Assembly: GCA_002284615.2 (NCBI GenBank) | Contig: MU070148.1 | Span: forward strand, 17,858-29,454 | DNA length: 11,597 nucleotides | Origin: Dunaliella salina | Taxonomy: Eukaryota; Chlorophyta; Chlorophyceae; Chlamydomonadales; Dunaliellaceae | Reading direction: 5' to 3' | Made by a program: the position numbers and the translations under genes | Part shown: positions 1 through 6,615 of the stretch, piece after piece | Layout: the number at the start of each line of letters is the position of its first letter | How positions within the stretch are numbered: position 1 is the stretch's first letter | The notes under the pieces: model-generated | The model's input: the letters and a program-made list of their open reading frames with translations, nothing else | What the model was told of the DNA's origin: nothing | Database searches by the model: none

Positions 1-199
1 AGCTTATGGCATGCTTAGACATAGGTTTCCATATCTCTTTGACAAAGAAGAAAGAGAGCAGGAGGGTACACACTGTATTTGCCTTTGGGGAGCAGCTGCA
101 CAGACTCAATTCCCTAAGACCGCCTACGGAATGAAGAGGTTCCCAGGGAGGCATTACTACACCATGCAGTTTCCTCAATTCTTGTATTTCCGAGGAAAG
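1..199. other. Left edge, no gene assigned
   Basis: There are short open stretches on the plus strand, but no recognisable motif, repeat or RNA gene. The segment may be the continuation of the eroded cysteine-rich remnant that becomes visible from about position 200. I see no promoter or splice signal that I would defend. Confidence 0.4.
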
Positions 200-1556
200 A
201 GGGCAGCCCTGCTTCACAGAAGTGTTCCAGGAAAGAACACAGGCAGTCCTCTGTGAGTCCTCTGTCCATCTTCGGGGGTATTTTCAGCAGAGGCGTGCAT
301 GTTTTGAATGATTTTCGGCATATTCAGGTGCCAGAGTGCTTGCCTCGGATCGGTGTTGTGGACTTGTTGAAGTCATTACCAGGTAGATGCAGTGTGCAAC
401 TGGCTGTCAGCCATTGCCCTGGTTTTCATGTGTGTACTACACGCTGCGAGTGCTGCAGATTGTGAATCTGCTGGAGTGTGTTGCAACCAGGGTAGAAACG
501 AAATGGAGTGTCTGGAACCTCTTTAGCTGCAGTGCACCATCAGTAATGAGCAAGCTGCATTGGCATACATGCAGCATGTATTGCTACTAACAGCCAGCAT
601 GAGATAGCTATTGGGATCAAGGAGTGGCCCCATCTTGAAAAGCAGGGTCAGCTCTGCATGCTTTCATCATTCACATGTGCAAGCGTTATCACAAAGCAAC
701 TTCAATAGCCAGCCAGTGCATGGCTACAAAACAGTGAATAAATATATCCAGTGTCCCAACCACCCGTGCGGGAGTGGAGCAGCATGCAGTATGAGGACAA
801 GAATGGGCGCTCAAATGAGGCCCACACTATCTGTTGTGGGGGAATGCAACACTTATGCTTAGGCTGCCTGAATATGGCATGCGTGTCAGAACTCTTTGCG
901 CACAGCTCTTTCAGTCTGCTGGCATCTCTGTAATCAAAAAGACCTTCCTGGCCTGCCTAGTTCTTGCAAGGAGAACAGGCCAGGCAGGCCTGCACCACGA
1001 GTCCTTGCTTTGCTGTTGGCAGGCCCAATGCAAAACATGGTTAGTGCCACAAGCACAGGGCTTGAAACTCATGTGAGGGCCCATTGCTTCCAGTTGAAGA
1101 ATTTGTCTTTGAAGAAGCAGCCCATGCTGGCCCAAAGGATTGCCCAGTTTGGATAGCGTCCTTGAGTGCACACCACAAAATGTAGTAATTTTTCCCCTAA
1201 TTCTGGATGTCCCAACCGAGTGTTCATTTTGCAGAACTTGTAAATTCTTCCCCAAAGGATGTGCCCCTCAGGATTTGATCCCCTGGCGCATGTGATGGGC
1301 ATATTCCCTTTGTATCCCGGCGAAGCTGCTGCCACACGCCACCAGGGAATCCTGGCTTGCAACCATTGTAAGCTAACATTTTGTAAATATTGTCTTGTCT
1401 GCATTGCAATACTTGTCTACAAAAGCAGCTGAGGAGAAATGCAGAGGCCTGTAACAGACCTGACCAAAAAATGCCCAAACCACAAAACTTAACCTGGAAA
1501 AATTCGCCGTAAATTGTGCTCCTGTTGCAGTTTGGTGCTGGATGAAATGGCATGAC
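200..1556 (+). pseudogene. Eroded cysteine-rich (zinc-binding-like) protein remnant
   Basis: I do not recognise this protein. Protein-like sequence can be followed on the plus strand in pieces that change frame. About 210-590 reads in frame 3 with two stops. 752-790 reads CPNHPCGSG in frame 2. 832-882 reads CCGG, then CLGCL and a further Cys, in frame 1. 896-1556 reads in frame 2 with several stops. The clearest part is 1358-1402, where cysteines are spaced C-x2-C-x4-C-x2-C-x2-C (CNHCKLTFCKYCLVC). It is followed in the same frame by CPNH at 1472-1483 and a CSCC cluster near 1517-1528. Such spacing is typical of zinc-binding modules of the IBR/RING/PHD type, and the CP..C...CxxC..CxxC order is loosely IBR-like. 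Assignment to that class is inference. At least four in-frame stops and two or more frame changes make it a pseudogene. Minus-strand ORFs across 911-1571 overlap in three frames and look like shadows. It is not obviously part of the neighbouring LINEs. Confidence 0.4.
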
Positions 1557-1772
1557 ATAGGAAACGCTCAAAAAACTTCACAGTTTTTGTGAAAAGTGTA
1601 CAGCTGCGGACGCTTCCGATGCACTCATTTCAAATATTATCGCATAAAGCTCCAAGTTCACTGGGAAGTCAAGCAATGAGAGCACTACCAACTCAAGAAA
1701 GGAGGGTTCTTTGTCTTGCCTACGTCATGACGATCTGGGGGCACAAAACATGATGTTACATGCACAGCACCT
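1557..1772. other. Intergenic stretch, nothing recognised
   Basis: No coding remnant, repeat or structured element was seen. It directly abuts the polypurine end of repeat A1. The expected 3' end of LINE-1, which should reappear on this side of A1, is absent, so the A1 boundary probably coincides with a deletion or rearrangement. Confidence 0.4.
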
Positions 1773-2109
1773 AAAGAAAAGGAAAAGGAAATTCTACGCA
1801 AGCCAGAGGCTGCGTGCATTAAGGGAGGGTCCACTAACTAACAAGCTAGCAAGCTAGCAAGGTAGCGGTAGCCTCGCCAGAAAGCCCTCAGAACCTACAC
1901 TAGACACAGCTAGCCTAGGAGAGAGCCACAGACAGATCTTGTGGAGGATCTGGAGGGTTGCTGCTCGCCATGCCTCTTGACGCCCGGGCTCTCCTCCTCC
2001 CGTTCTCCGCCGCCGCACGCCCAGCAAACTTTCTCCCAGAAGCCCCCTGGTTACAAAGGGTGTGTCTAGTGTTTTTGATAGTGGTAAATCCTTGGATGTC
2101 ATGGTCCCA
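1773..2109 (-). repeat. Family A SINE-like repeat, copy A1 (full length)
   Basis: This copy of about 337 bp is one of three long copies in the window (also A2 and A3). RNA sense is the minus strand, inferred from the pyrimidine 3' tail that it shares with the LINEs. In that sense it begins near GGGACCATGACATCCAAGG at about 2109, passes through a GC-rich middle with GCCCGGGCGTCAAGAGGCA, and contains CTCCTAGGCTAGCTGTG. It ends with CCCTTAATGCACGC, a hairpin (1796-1815) and a CCTTTTCCTTTTC tail. A short tandem run based on AAGCTAGC at about 1842-1860 is peculiar to this copy. I found no tRNA-type A or B box. An ORF of 82 codons on the minus strand (2102-1854) starts at the same ATG as a shorter ORF in A2. 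No target-site duplication is evident. LINE-1 coding sequence stops at its right edge and does not resume on the left. Confidence 0.75.
1796..1815 (-). other. 3' terminal hairpin of repeat A1
   Basis: In RNA sense the strand reads ACGC-AGCC-TCT-GGCT-T-GCGT. That is an outer 4-bp stem, an inner 4-bp stem, a 3-nt loop and a single T bulge on the 3' side. It lies between the CCCTTAAT box and the pyrimidine tail. Equivalent hairpins occur at 6325-6344 (A2), 7117-7136 (A3) and 5618-5637 (truncated A). The structure is inferred from base pairing only. Confidence 0.6.
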
Positions 2110-2686
2110 AAGCTCGGCTGCTAGTGATTTGGCTTTCTGTTTAGTCAGGCCCAGATTTATAAGGGGTGTGACTGTAAACTATTGTAAATGGTACCGGCCA
2201 CACCGATTAGGATGATGTGTTAAGTCACTTTGTTATTCCTGTCTGGATTTCTGGAGCTGCGGGTTTCAAGTCTGGTTATGGTGTGAGAATGTTGGGTCAC
2301 TGCACGTTCAAGAGTGATGAAGGGGGTTGTGTTTGGACAGAATGTTAGTTTAACAAGATGTATGTCCCTGTCTTGAGGAGGGATCTTGGAAGGATCAAGG
2401 TGAGTTTGTCTGGCTGGAAGAGGGCGCACAGAGATAGCATCAGGGCAGGTTTGGTGCCGGGCAGGGAAGCAATTACCATTAGGGAAATTCCAGTCTGGAA
2501 TAGCTCTTGATATGTTTTCAGGGACTTGTATGCCCTGATCCAAGAGTTTCTCGTTACTGCAGCCATCCATACCAATGAGGGATGAGCCATACCGGCCTTT
2601 TCTGAGGGCTTTCACACGAAGACTTAGGTCTGCATGGTGTCTGTTGGTGTGCATCCCGCTCATTGTTGAGTTTGTGCACCTGAGGA
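2110..2686 (-). pseudogene. LINE-1 C-terminal nuclease-like (PD-(D/E)xK type) domain, damaged
   Basis: The clean frame 2663-2220 encodes 147 codons, and LRCTNST precedes its first ATG in the same frame. It shows RHHADLSLRVKAL, then PDW.FP, then CPDAISVRP (Asp codon 2441-2439), then DRDIHLVKLTFCP (2363 onwards). By comparison with the other copies in the window, the second motif should read HLVE.K. Here Glu is replaced by Lys (2351-2349) and the second Lys by Thr (2345-2343), so both catalytic positions of an ExK motif are lost. After a TAA at 2217 the frame continues as HIILIGVAGTIYN. A further shift gives TPLINLGLTKQKAKSLAAEL, up to the edge of repeat A1. The position after RNase H and a zinc knuckle matches the restriction-like endonuclease of R2-type LINEs, which nicks target DNA. 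That homology is inference from motif and position. Confidence 0.7.
2677..2686 (+). repeat. Target-site duplication of insertion B1 (5' side)
   Basis: CACCTGAGGA, identical to 3216-3225. The flanking bases differ on both sides, so the duplication is exactly 10 bp. Confidence 0.9.
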
Positions 2687-3215
2687 CCTGAGGAGAGTCA
2701 GCTCCACCCAGATCAGCGACACATCCACCTTGTAGAAGTCAAAAACTGCGAAGACACACAGTCTTACAGCCAGCTTCAGGCCTCCAAGCAGCAGCACCGT
2801 GACCTTTGCCGTCATCTTTCTAGGGCTTCTGCTCAAGTCACCCTCCATACTATCCTGCTAGGTGTCGGAGGAGTCATCTACACCCCGCACACATTGGAGC
2901 CTCTTAAGGATCTTGGTCTTGACACTTTCAAGACCACCAAGCTTGTCCGGAAGCTTCATGCTCATTCTGTCCTGTATGCTTACAAACTTGCCAACACCAG
3001 ACGTGCTCTTGAGAAAACCTTTTTTCAGCTCTTAACAAGGTCAGGCACGGGATACTGCTAGTGACCCACCTGATCCCCACTGACTTCTTTCTTCTGCTTT
3101 CTCTTGGTGAAGAGGATACACGGTGCCTTGGCCCTGGGTATCCCCTTTTCCTTCATTGATGTGGGAGTGTTTTCACTGCCTGCGTAGTTTTTCTTTTTTT
3201 CCTTTCTTTTCTTTT
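2687..3215 (+). mobile_element. Insertion B1: 5'-truncated LINE copy with pyrimidine tail
   Basis: This 529-bp plus-strand insertion sits in LINE-1, bounded by perfect 10-bp TSDs. Its frame is open from 2684 to a TAG at 3059-3061 without any ATG, as expected of a 5'-truncated copy. It encodes the second half of the nuclease-like domain: HPDQRHIHLVEVKNCEDT (Glu 2735-2737, Lys 2741-2743, so E-x-K is intact), then QQHRDLCRHL, then TLHTILLGVGGVIYTPHTLEPL, then RKLHAHSVLYA. The frame is readable past the TAG as LIPTDFFLLLSLGEEDTRC. The 3' end has CCTTCATTGATG, a hairpin at 3161-3183, GCGTAG, and a tail of TTTTTC-like units ending at 3215. There is no poly(A). It is closely related to B2 at 8998-9618. 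The truncation, TSD and 3' tail are hallmarks of target-primed reverse transcription. Confidence 0.9.
3161..3183 (+). other. 3' terminal hairpin of insertion B1
   Basis: Sense strand GTGGG-AGTG-TTTT-CACT-G-CCTGC forms an outer stem with two wobble pairs, a perfect 4-bp inner stem, a TTTT loop and one bulged G on the 3' side. The LINE-2 counterpart at 5677-5698 has GAGA/TCTC as its inner stem, so pairing is kept while sequence differs. Confidence 0.6.
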
Positions 3216-3225
3216 CACCTGAGGA
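3216..3225 (+). repeat. Target-site duplication of insertion B1 (3' side)
   Basis: CACCTGAGGA, a perfect match to 2677-2686, directly after the pyrimidine tail of B1. Confidence 0.9.
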
Positions 3226-3719
3226 GTATTTCGTCAATTTGGTCCATACCATCACCTAGTGGGTATCTTCCATAACTTGAAAAGTTTATTTTAAAGGCAT
3301 GATTCTGATTGTACAGCATATCTGCACAATACTTCATTACATTTATGTGCTGTTTAAGGGTAATCCCTGGATTTTCCCAGAAGAAATTGCTAATCTCTTT
3401 GTTAGCAAGTTGAGAGGTTAGGTTGCAAGATTCAGTACTTGCAATGATGGTTGCTGGTATGGCATCAATAAGTTTCTGCCATTTCTAATAGTGGTAGCCA
3501 GAGGTGTCAGCAGAACCAAGCTTGTGCTTCTTGTGCATGTGTGCTTTACGTTTTCCGCTCAGGCTGGTGAAGTAGTGCATTGGGAAAGCGTGGGAGCGGT
3601 GTATGCCATCATGTGATGCATCATCATATGCAAAGTACGCATCATCATGCATCACATGAGAAAGACGTCTTCAATGAAAGCCAATAAAAATTGTGGAAAG
3701 GATCCCTGGCTTCTGGATA
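3226..3719 (-). pseudogene. LINE-1 linker and degenerate zinc knuckle
   Basis: Downstream of RNase H the minus strand reads RDPFHNFYWLSLK, then a low-complexity ATCATC segment with a frameshift (3610-3658). From MHYFTSLSGKRKAHMHKKH onwards it is one frame with a single TAG near 3487. It continues through QLANKEISNFFWENPG and the MLYNQNHAF stretch to YPLGDGMDQIDEILL at 3226. Across the B1 insertion the next residues are RCTNSTMSGM. LINEs of this type usually have a C-x2-C...H-x4-C knuckle here. In this copy the first two cysteines appear as Tyr and Gly, the His position as Glu, and only the last Cys (just across the insertion) is kept. Knuckle assignment is by position and spacing. Confidence 0.65.
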
Positions 3720-3871
3720 TGCAATGTCTATAGTGTCTGAGAGGGCTGCGGTGCGAGCGCAAGCATCAGCCCCCTCATTTCCTACAATGCCAGAGTGGGC
3801 TTTGACTTTGTAGAAATATAGGATAGGGTGAGGGGAGTGTTTTAACATGGATGACGTTGCATGACTGAGCC

Positions 3872-3881
3872 CTGCATGTAG
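3872..3881 (+). repeat. Target-site duplication of insertion C (left)
   Basis: CTGCATGTAG, identical to 4255-4264. On the minus strand it carries the LINE-1 codons for HLHA-type sequence within RNase H. Confidence 0.9.
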
Positions 3882-4254
3882 AAAGAAAAGAAAAGGAAAA
3901 AGAAAACCTACGTAGGTAGAGAAACCTCACTACATCAATTAAGGAAAAGGGGCCACATGGGTGTGCAGACCGGATGACCCCCCCCACCACAAAGTTCAGA
4001 CTGAGAGAAGCACGACAAGCAGAGAAAGAGGACAGGTTCAGCAACAGAGAGCAGGAAAGTATCTGAAAGACTGGAGTTCCAGACCTTCAACAACAAGCAG
4101 AGTCCACACTATCCAAAAGAGCCTTCCAAGCAAGGAAAGCCATGCCCAACAGTTGCGCATGGCAACTTCTGACTGCAAGGCTGGACTTCAGCCTGCACAT
4201 TTCATGCAGCTGATGACCACAAACAGAAGCCTATGGAACAGCCCTCAAAACCCT
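3882..4254 (-). mobile_element. Insertion C: 373-bp retro-insertion with B-type 3' tail
   Basis: The insertion lies inside the LINE-1 RNase H, in the same orientation as its host, between perfect 10-bp TSDs. In minus sense it ends with CCCCTTTTCCTTAATTGATG, a hairpin (3912-3933), CGTAGG and a TTTTC-type tail at 3882. That 3' end is clearly related to those of LINE-2, B1 and B2. The body, 4254 to about 3965, shows no similarity that I can see to the other copies. It has no open frame of LINE type and no tRNA-like A or B box. It could be a 5'-truncated LINE 3' UTR of another subfamily or a distinct SINE. A plus-strand frame (3961-4302) crosses it, but I regard that as fortuitous. Confidence 0.85.
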
Positions 4255-4264
4255 CTGCATGTAG
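4255..4264 (+). repeat. Target-site duplication of insertion C (right)
   Basis: CTGCATGTAG, a perfect match to 3872-3881. Confidence 0.9.
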
Positions 4265-4639
4265 GTGATATCTCATGCGCATCAGATTCAGGGTTTGTTT
4301 AGAAATCTGGGAGAGGCATGATGCACTATAAGTGGCAATTTGAGTTTGCTCGTTTTGGAGTGCCACGAGGATACCCACAAGTTCTGCTCTGGTGGTGGTG
4401 TTGGTGGGCCCATGGCCATTGGGTTTCATGTGCAGTTGCAGGTGTTGAGAGGGTGGAGCTGTATCCCTTCCCGGTTTGTAATCACCTGAGCCAGAAAGTG
4501 GGAGTCGTCATCTTTGTGTTTAATAACACTGCCATCAGTGTAGGTGCTTTCTCTCCAGTCCTTGATTTCAGGTGTAGACTTTTTTTGTAGTTGTTTGGGA
4601 TGAAGGCTGTCCTCGCCTGAGGGAACTTTTGTGAGCAGC

Positions 4640-5582
4640 TATGAATGTCAGGGAGAAGTGATTGAAATTTCTGTTGTCAAGTGTTTGATGTAAGGTGTTG
4701 GTGCCCGTGGGCACACAATGGCGTTAGGTTTGCAGGATCCAGGGGTAGCCAGTCAGCCGGAACATCTTTTTGGAGGAGTTCAAACCAATCTTTGTTAGCG
4801 GTATTTAGTGCTTCTCTGGCATTGGGATTCCAGACAACAATGAGTTGCATAGGATAGGAAGGTGGGGTGGAATTGGGTATGGCATCAAACGAGTGCTGTG
4901 GTGCCTGGAATTGGATGTTTCTGGCAGGGAATTTGGCAAGCACTTTTGCAAGGTGTGGGTATTGGGTAAGCCGTCTCATGTAAGCATTACAGCTGAAGCC
5001 TCTCCAGTGGGCAGGAGCATGAAGGTGGCAACTGGGTCTGTAGTTTGGAGGGAGGAGTGCACTGCGTGGCGCAGGAGTTGAAACGTTGTTTCATCATCAT
5101 GTGGGGGATGGCAGAAGGAGAAGCCAGTGTAGCGCACAGAGAGGGCGTCTGTGTGCGCTCCACAGACTTGGTCTCGGCTGTGTGCTGAAAATAAGTTTAG
5201 TAGGTCTCGCCAAATTCAAGGGGGGTGGAAAATCTTTCTGTTGAGACCATGCGCCATTTATGCAGGTCTAATTGGATGTGAGGAGGTGTGATAAGCGTGT
5301 TGGAAGTGTGAAGCTGTTTGCTCTTTGCTGAAAACTCTCTTTGTTGAACTTTTTGACGAGAGAGCAGTCCTTTAATTTCAGTTGCTGAATCCTGGGCAGG
5401 TGGTTGAATGGTGGCATGGATGCCTGCCCTTTTGGCTGCTTCATACTATCCTACTAGGCTAGTAGCCTAGGAGGCTTCGAGCTGGGTCACAAGCCTGTCT
5501 ACAGTGAGCATGCCAACGCACTTGCCATTGGCATTGTAAACACAGGTGCATTCAGTGGTGGTTACCTCCGACATTTGTGCTG
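4640..5582 (-). pseudogene. LINE-1 N-terminal region of unknown fold (possible relic methyltransferase-like domain)
   Basis: Reading starts plausibly at ATG 5574 (MSEVTTTECTCVYNANGKC), with a CTCVYNANGKCVGML cysteine segment. It is broken near 5464 by a palindromic CTAGGCT-AGT-AGCCTAG sequence. It then runs open for about 80 codons, shifts frame near 5205, continues as FSAHSRDQVCGAHTDALSV with CHPPHDDE at about 5092-5110, and shifts again near 4985. The last part, 4979-4677, is a clean 100-codon frame with MQLIVVWNPNAREALN. The order of an acidic/aromatic strand, a PP-containing loop, a helix and a hydrophobic strand ending in P is reminiscent of NPPY/NPPF-type N6-adenine methyltransferases. 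The key Asn would be replaced here (CHPPH), so I treat this only as a hypothesis. Function is not assigned. The sequence leads directly into the RNase H module. Confidence 0.5.
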
Positions 5583-5603
5583 GCATGGCAACCTCAAGAA
5601 AAG

Positions 5604-5658
5604 AAGAAGAAAAGTCTACGCAAGCCAGAGGCCGCATGCATTAAGGGAAGGTCCACTA
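5604..5658 (-). repeat. Truncated family A copy inside the LINE-2 tail
   Basis: These 55 bp match only the 3' end of family A: TAGTGGACCTTCCC, TTAATGCATG, a hairpin at 5618-5637, GCGTAG and a TTTTC tail. It is flanked by AAGAAAAG at 5596-5603 and 5659-5666. This fits insertion of a severely 5'-truncated A copy into the polypurine strand of the LINE-2 tail. Because the target is itself repetitive, the duplication is weak evidence taken alone. Confidence 0.65.
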
Positions 5659-5676
5659 AAGAAAAGAAAAAGCTAC

Positions 5677-5698
5677 GTAGGCAGAGAAATCTCCCTAC
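5677..5698 (-). other. 3' terminal hairpin of LINE-2
   Basis: RNA sense GTAGG-GAGA-TT-TCTC-TG-CCTAC: a 5-bp outer stem, a 4-bp inner stem, a 2-nt loop and a 2-nt bulge on the 3' side. It is preceded by CCTTAATTGAT and followed by GTAG and a TTTTTC tail. The architecture matches B1, B2 (9026-9049), C (3912-3933) and, with different sequence, family A. Confidence 0.65.
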
Positions 5699-6281
5699 AT
5701 CAATTAAGGAAAAGGAGACACGTTGGCTCAAAAAAGAGCCGTGAGCCCCCTTCAGCACAAGGTACTAAAAAAAGAAGTCTGGAGGGTTACTAGAAGCACT
5801 TGGCTCTAGAACCTGGCTGTGGGAAGTGTTCTTGTTTTCAATAGAGCGCGGCGTGTGGAGACTAGTTTGTGGGCATATTGAACAGAATGGGCATGAAGTT
5901 GTTGAGCAAGCTTCGTGGCAAGCTGGTGATCCAATCCTAACTGTTAAATTGCTTCAGGGTATGCTCAGCGTAAATAGTTCCACTTACACCCAGGAGAATA
6001 AGGTGAATTGTAACGGCTTTAGCATTTTTTAGTTTACAAAGTTCTGCATGCTGCTGTTTTGCCGCGTTAAACTTATGCTCTGGCCTTTTGTCTTTACAGA
6101 ACTTGATTTGTATTAGGTGCACCTGCACATGACGTTCATTTGCATCAAGTTCATGGGGTTGCCTCATGCGGATAGTTCTGGTGGTCCTCTTCGGGGAGCT
6201 GCGCAAAGCGTGATGGGAATAAGTAGGAGAAACACCGGTAGAAGTATGATTGGCATTGAAATTGGTGATCAAAACAGCATC

Positions 6282-6292
6282 TGGTCGAATGG
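6282..6292 (+). repeat. Target-site duplication of A2 (left)
   Basis: TGGTCGAATGG, matching TGGTCGACTGG at 6616-6626 with one mismatch. Confidence 0.85.
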
Positions 6293-6615
6293 AAAGAAAA
6301 GAAAAAGAAAAAAAAGAAGGGTCTACGGAAGCCAAAGGCCGCGTGCATTGAGGGAAGGCCCCCTAACAAAAGTCAGAGGCCTCACCAGGGGGCCCTCTAC
6401 CTAAACTAGACAAAACTAGCCTAGGAGAGGGCAAGAGACAAGACTAATGGGGATCTGGAGGATTGCTAGCCATGCCCCTGAGCGCTCGGATTCTCCTTCT
6501 TCCATCCTCAGCCGCCTCCGCGCGCCAAGCGAATCCCCTCCCAGATGCCCCCTGAAATCAAAGTGCATGTTTAGTGTTAATGATGGTGGATAATCTTTGG
6601 ATGGCATGGTCCCTA
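6293..6615 (-). repeat. Family A SINE-like repeat, copy A2 (full length, with TSD)
   Basis: This 323-bp copy is inserted into the LINE-2 nuclease-like domain between 11-bp TSDs with one mismatch, which defines both ends of the family. In minus sense it starts TAGGGACCATGCCATCC at 6615. It contains CTCCTAGGCTAGTTTTG and ends with CCCTCAATGCACGC, a hairpin at 6325-6344 (one stem mismatch) and a TTTTTCTTTTC tail. It is more diverged from A1 and A3 than they are from each other, so it looks older or from another subfamily. A frame of 63 codons (6607-6416) starts at the same ATG as the 82-codon ORF in A1. The two stay in phase for about 50 codons. Copy A3 lacks that ATG and has early stops. Confidence 0.85.

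Larger units (their letters stand above)
3720..4600 (-). pseudogene. LINE-1 RNase H domain, split by insertion C and catalytically damaged
   Basis: RNase H of LINEs removes the RNA strand during target-primed cDNA synthesis. The four-acid signature can be followed on the minus strand. YTDGS carries the first Asp (codon 4536-4534). TTTRAELVGILVAL carries the Glu (4384-4382). The third motif reads IATYSASCLSQI where the family has an Asp in place of the Tyr (codon 4330-4328, a GAT to TAT change). KVKAHSGIVGNEGADACAR carries the last acid (3767-3765). A frameshift separates YTDGS from the RAEL part near 4425. Insertion C splits the domain after HLHA. The downstream half resumes in phase and continues as LKHSPHPILYFYKVKAHSG. 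With one active-site acid lost and a frameshift, the domain is dead. The identification itself is firm. Confidence 0.85.
2110..5582 (-). mobile_element. LINE-1: decayed non-LTR retrotransposon carrying two nested insertions
   Basis: The minus strand holds one long degenerate coding region. In order it has an N-terminal region (5582 to about 4640), an RNase H (about 4600-3720), a linker ending in a degenerate zinc knuckle (about 3720-3226), and a nuclease-like C-terminal domain (2676-2110). Insertions B1 (2687-3215) and C (3882-4254) break it, each flanked by a 10-bp TSD. If each insertion plus one TSD copy is ignored, the codons on both sides are in phase and the protein similarity continues. 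No reverse transcriptase was found inside these limits, so RT was either encoded further 5' and lost at the 5582 junction, or this is a non-autonomous or second ORF. Frameshifts lie near 5205, 4985, 4425 and 3655, with stops near 5464 and 3487. The 3' end is missing beyond repeat A1. Known RLE-type LINEs such as R2 carry a zinc knuckle and nuclease at the C-terminus; the similarity of layout is established-family reasoning. Confidence 0.85.

Noticed and set aside
942..990. GGCCTGCCT (950-958) and AGGCAGGCC (982-990) inverted repeat considered as a terminator or regulatory hairpin
   Set aside because: It lies inside the cysteine-rich pseudogene, has no T-run after it, and the surroundings are eukaryotic repeat DNA. 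Too common to be meaningful.
911..1571. Three overlapping minus-strand ORFs of 111-115 codons
   Set aside because: They overlap in three different frames with no motif. The plus strand of the same region carries a coherent cysteine-rich frame, so these are probably shadows.
1773..2215. tRNA-derived SINE head in family A
   Set aside because: I searched by eye for A-box and B-box like words at the 5' end in RNA sense and found none convincing, so the head origin is left open.
3961..4302. Plus-strand ORF of 113 codons over insertion C
   Set aside because: It spans the insertion/host boundary and runs antisense to both. No motif was seen.
5575..6032. Plus-strand ORFs rich in KKRKS/RRRK
   Set aside because: They translate the polypurine complements of the pyrimidine tails, and the LINE-2 3' end is clearly coded on the minus strand.
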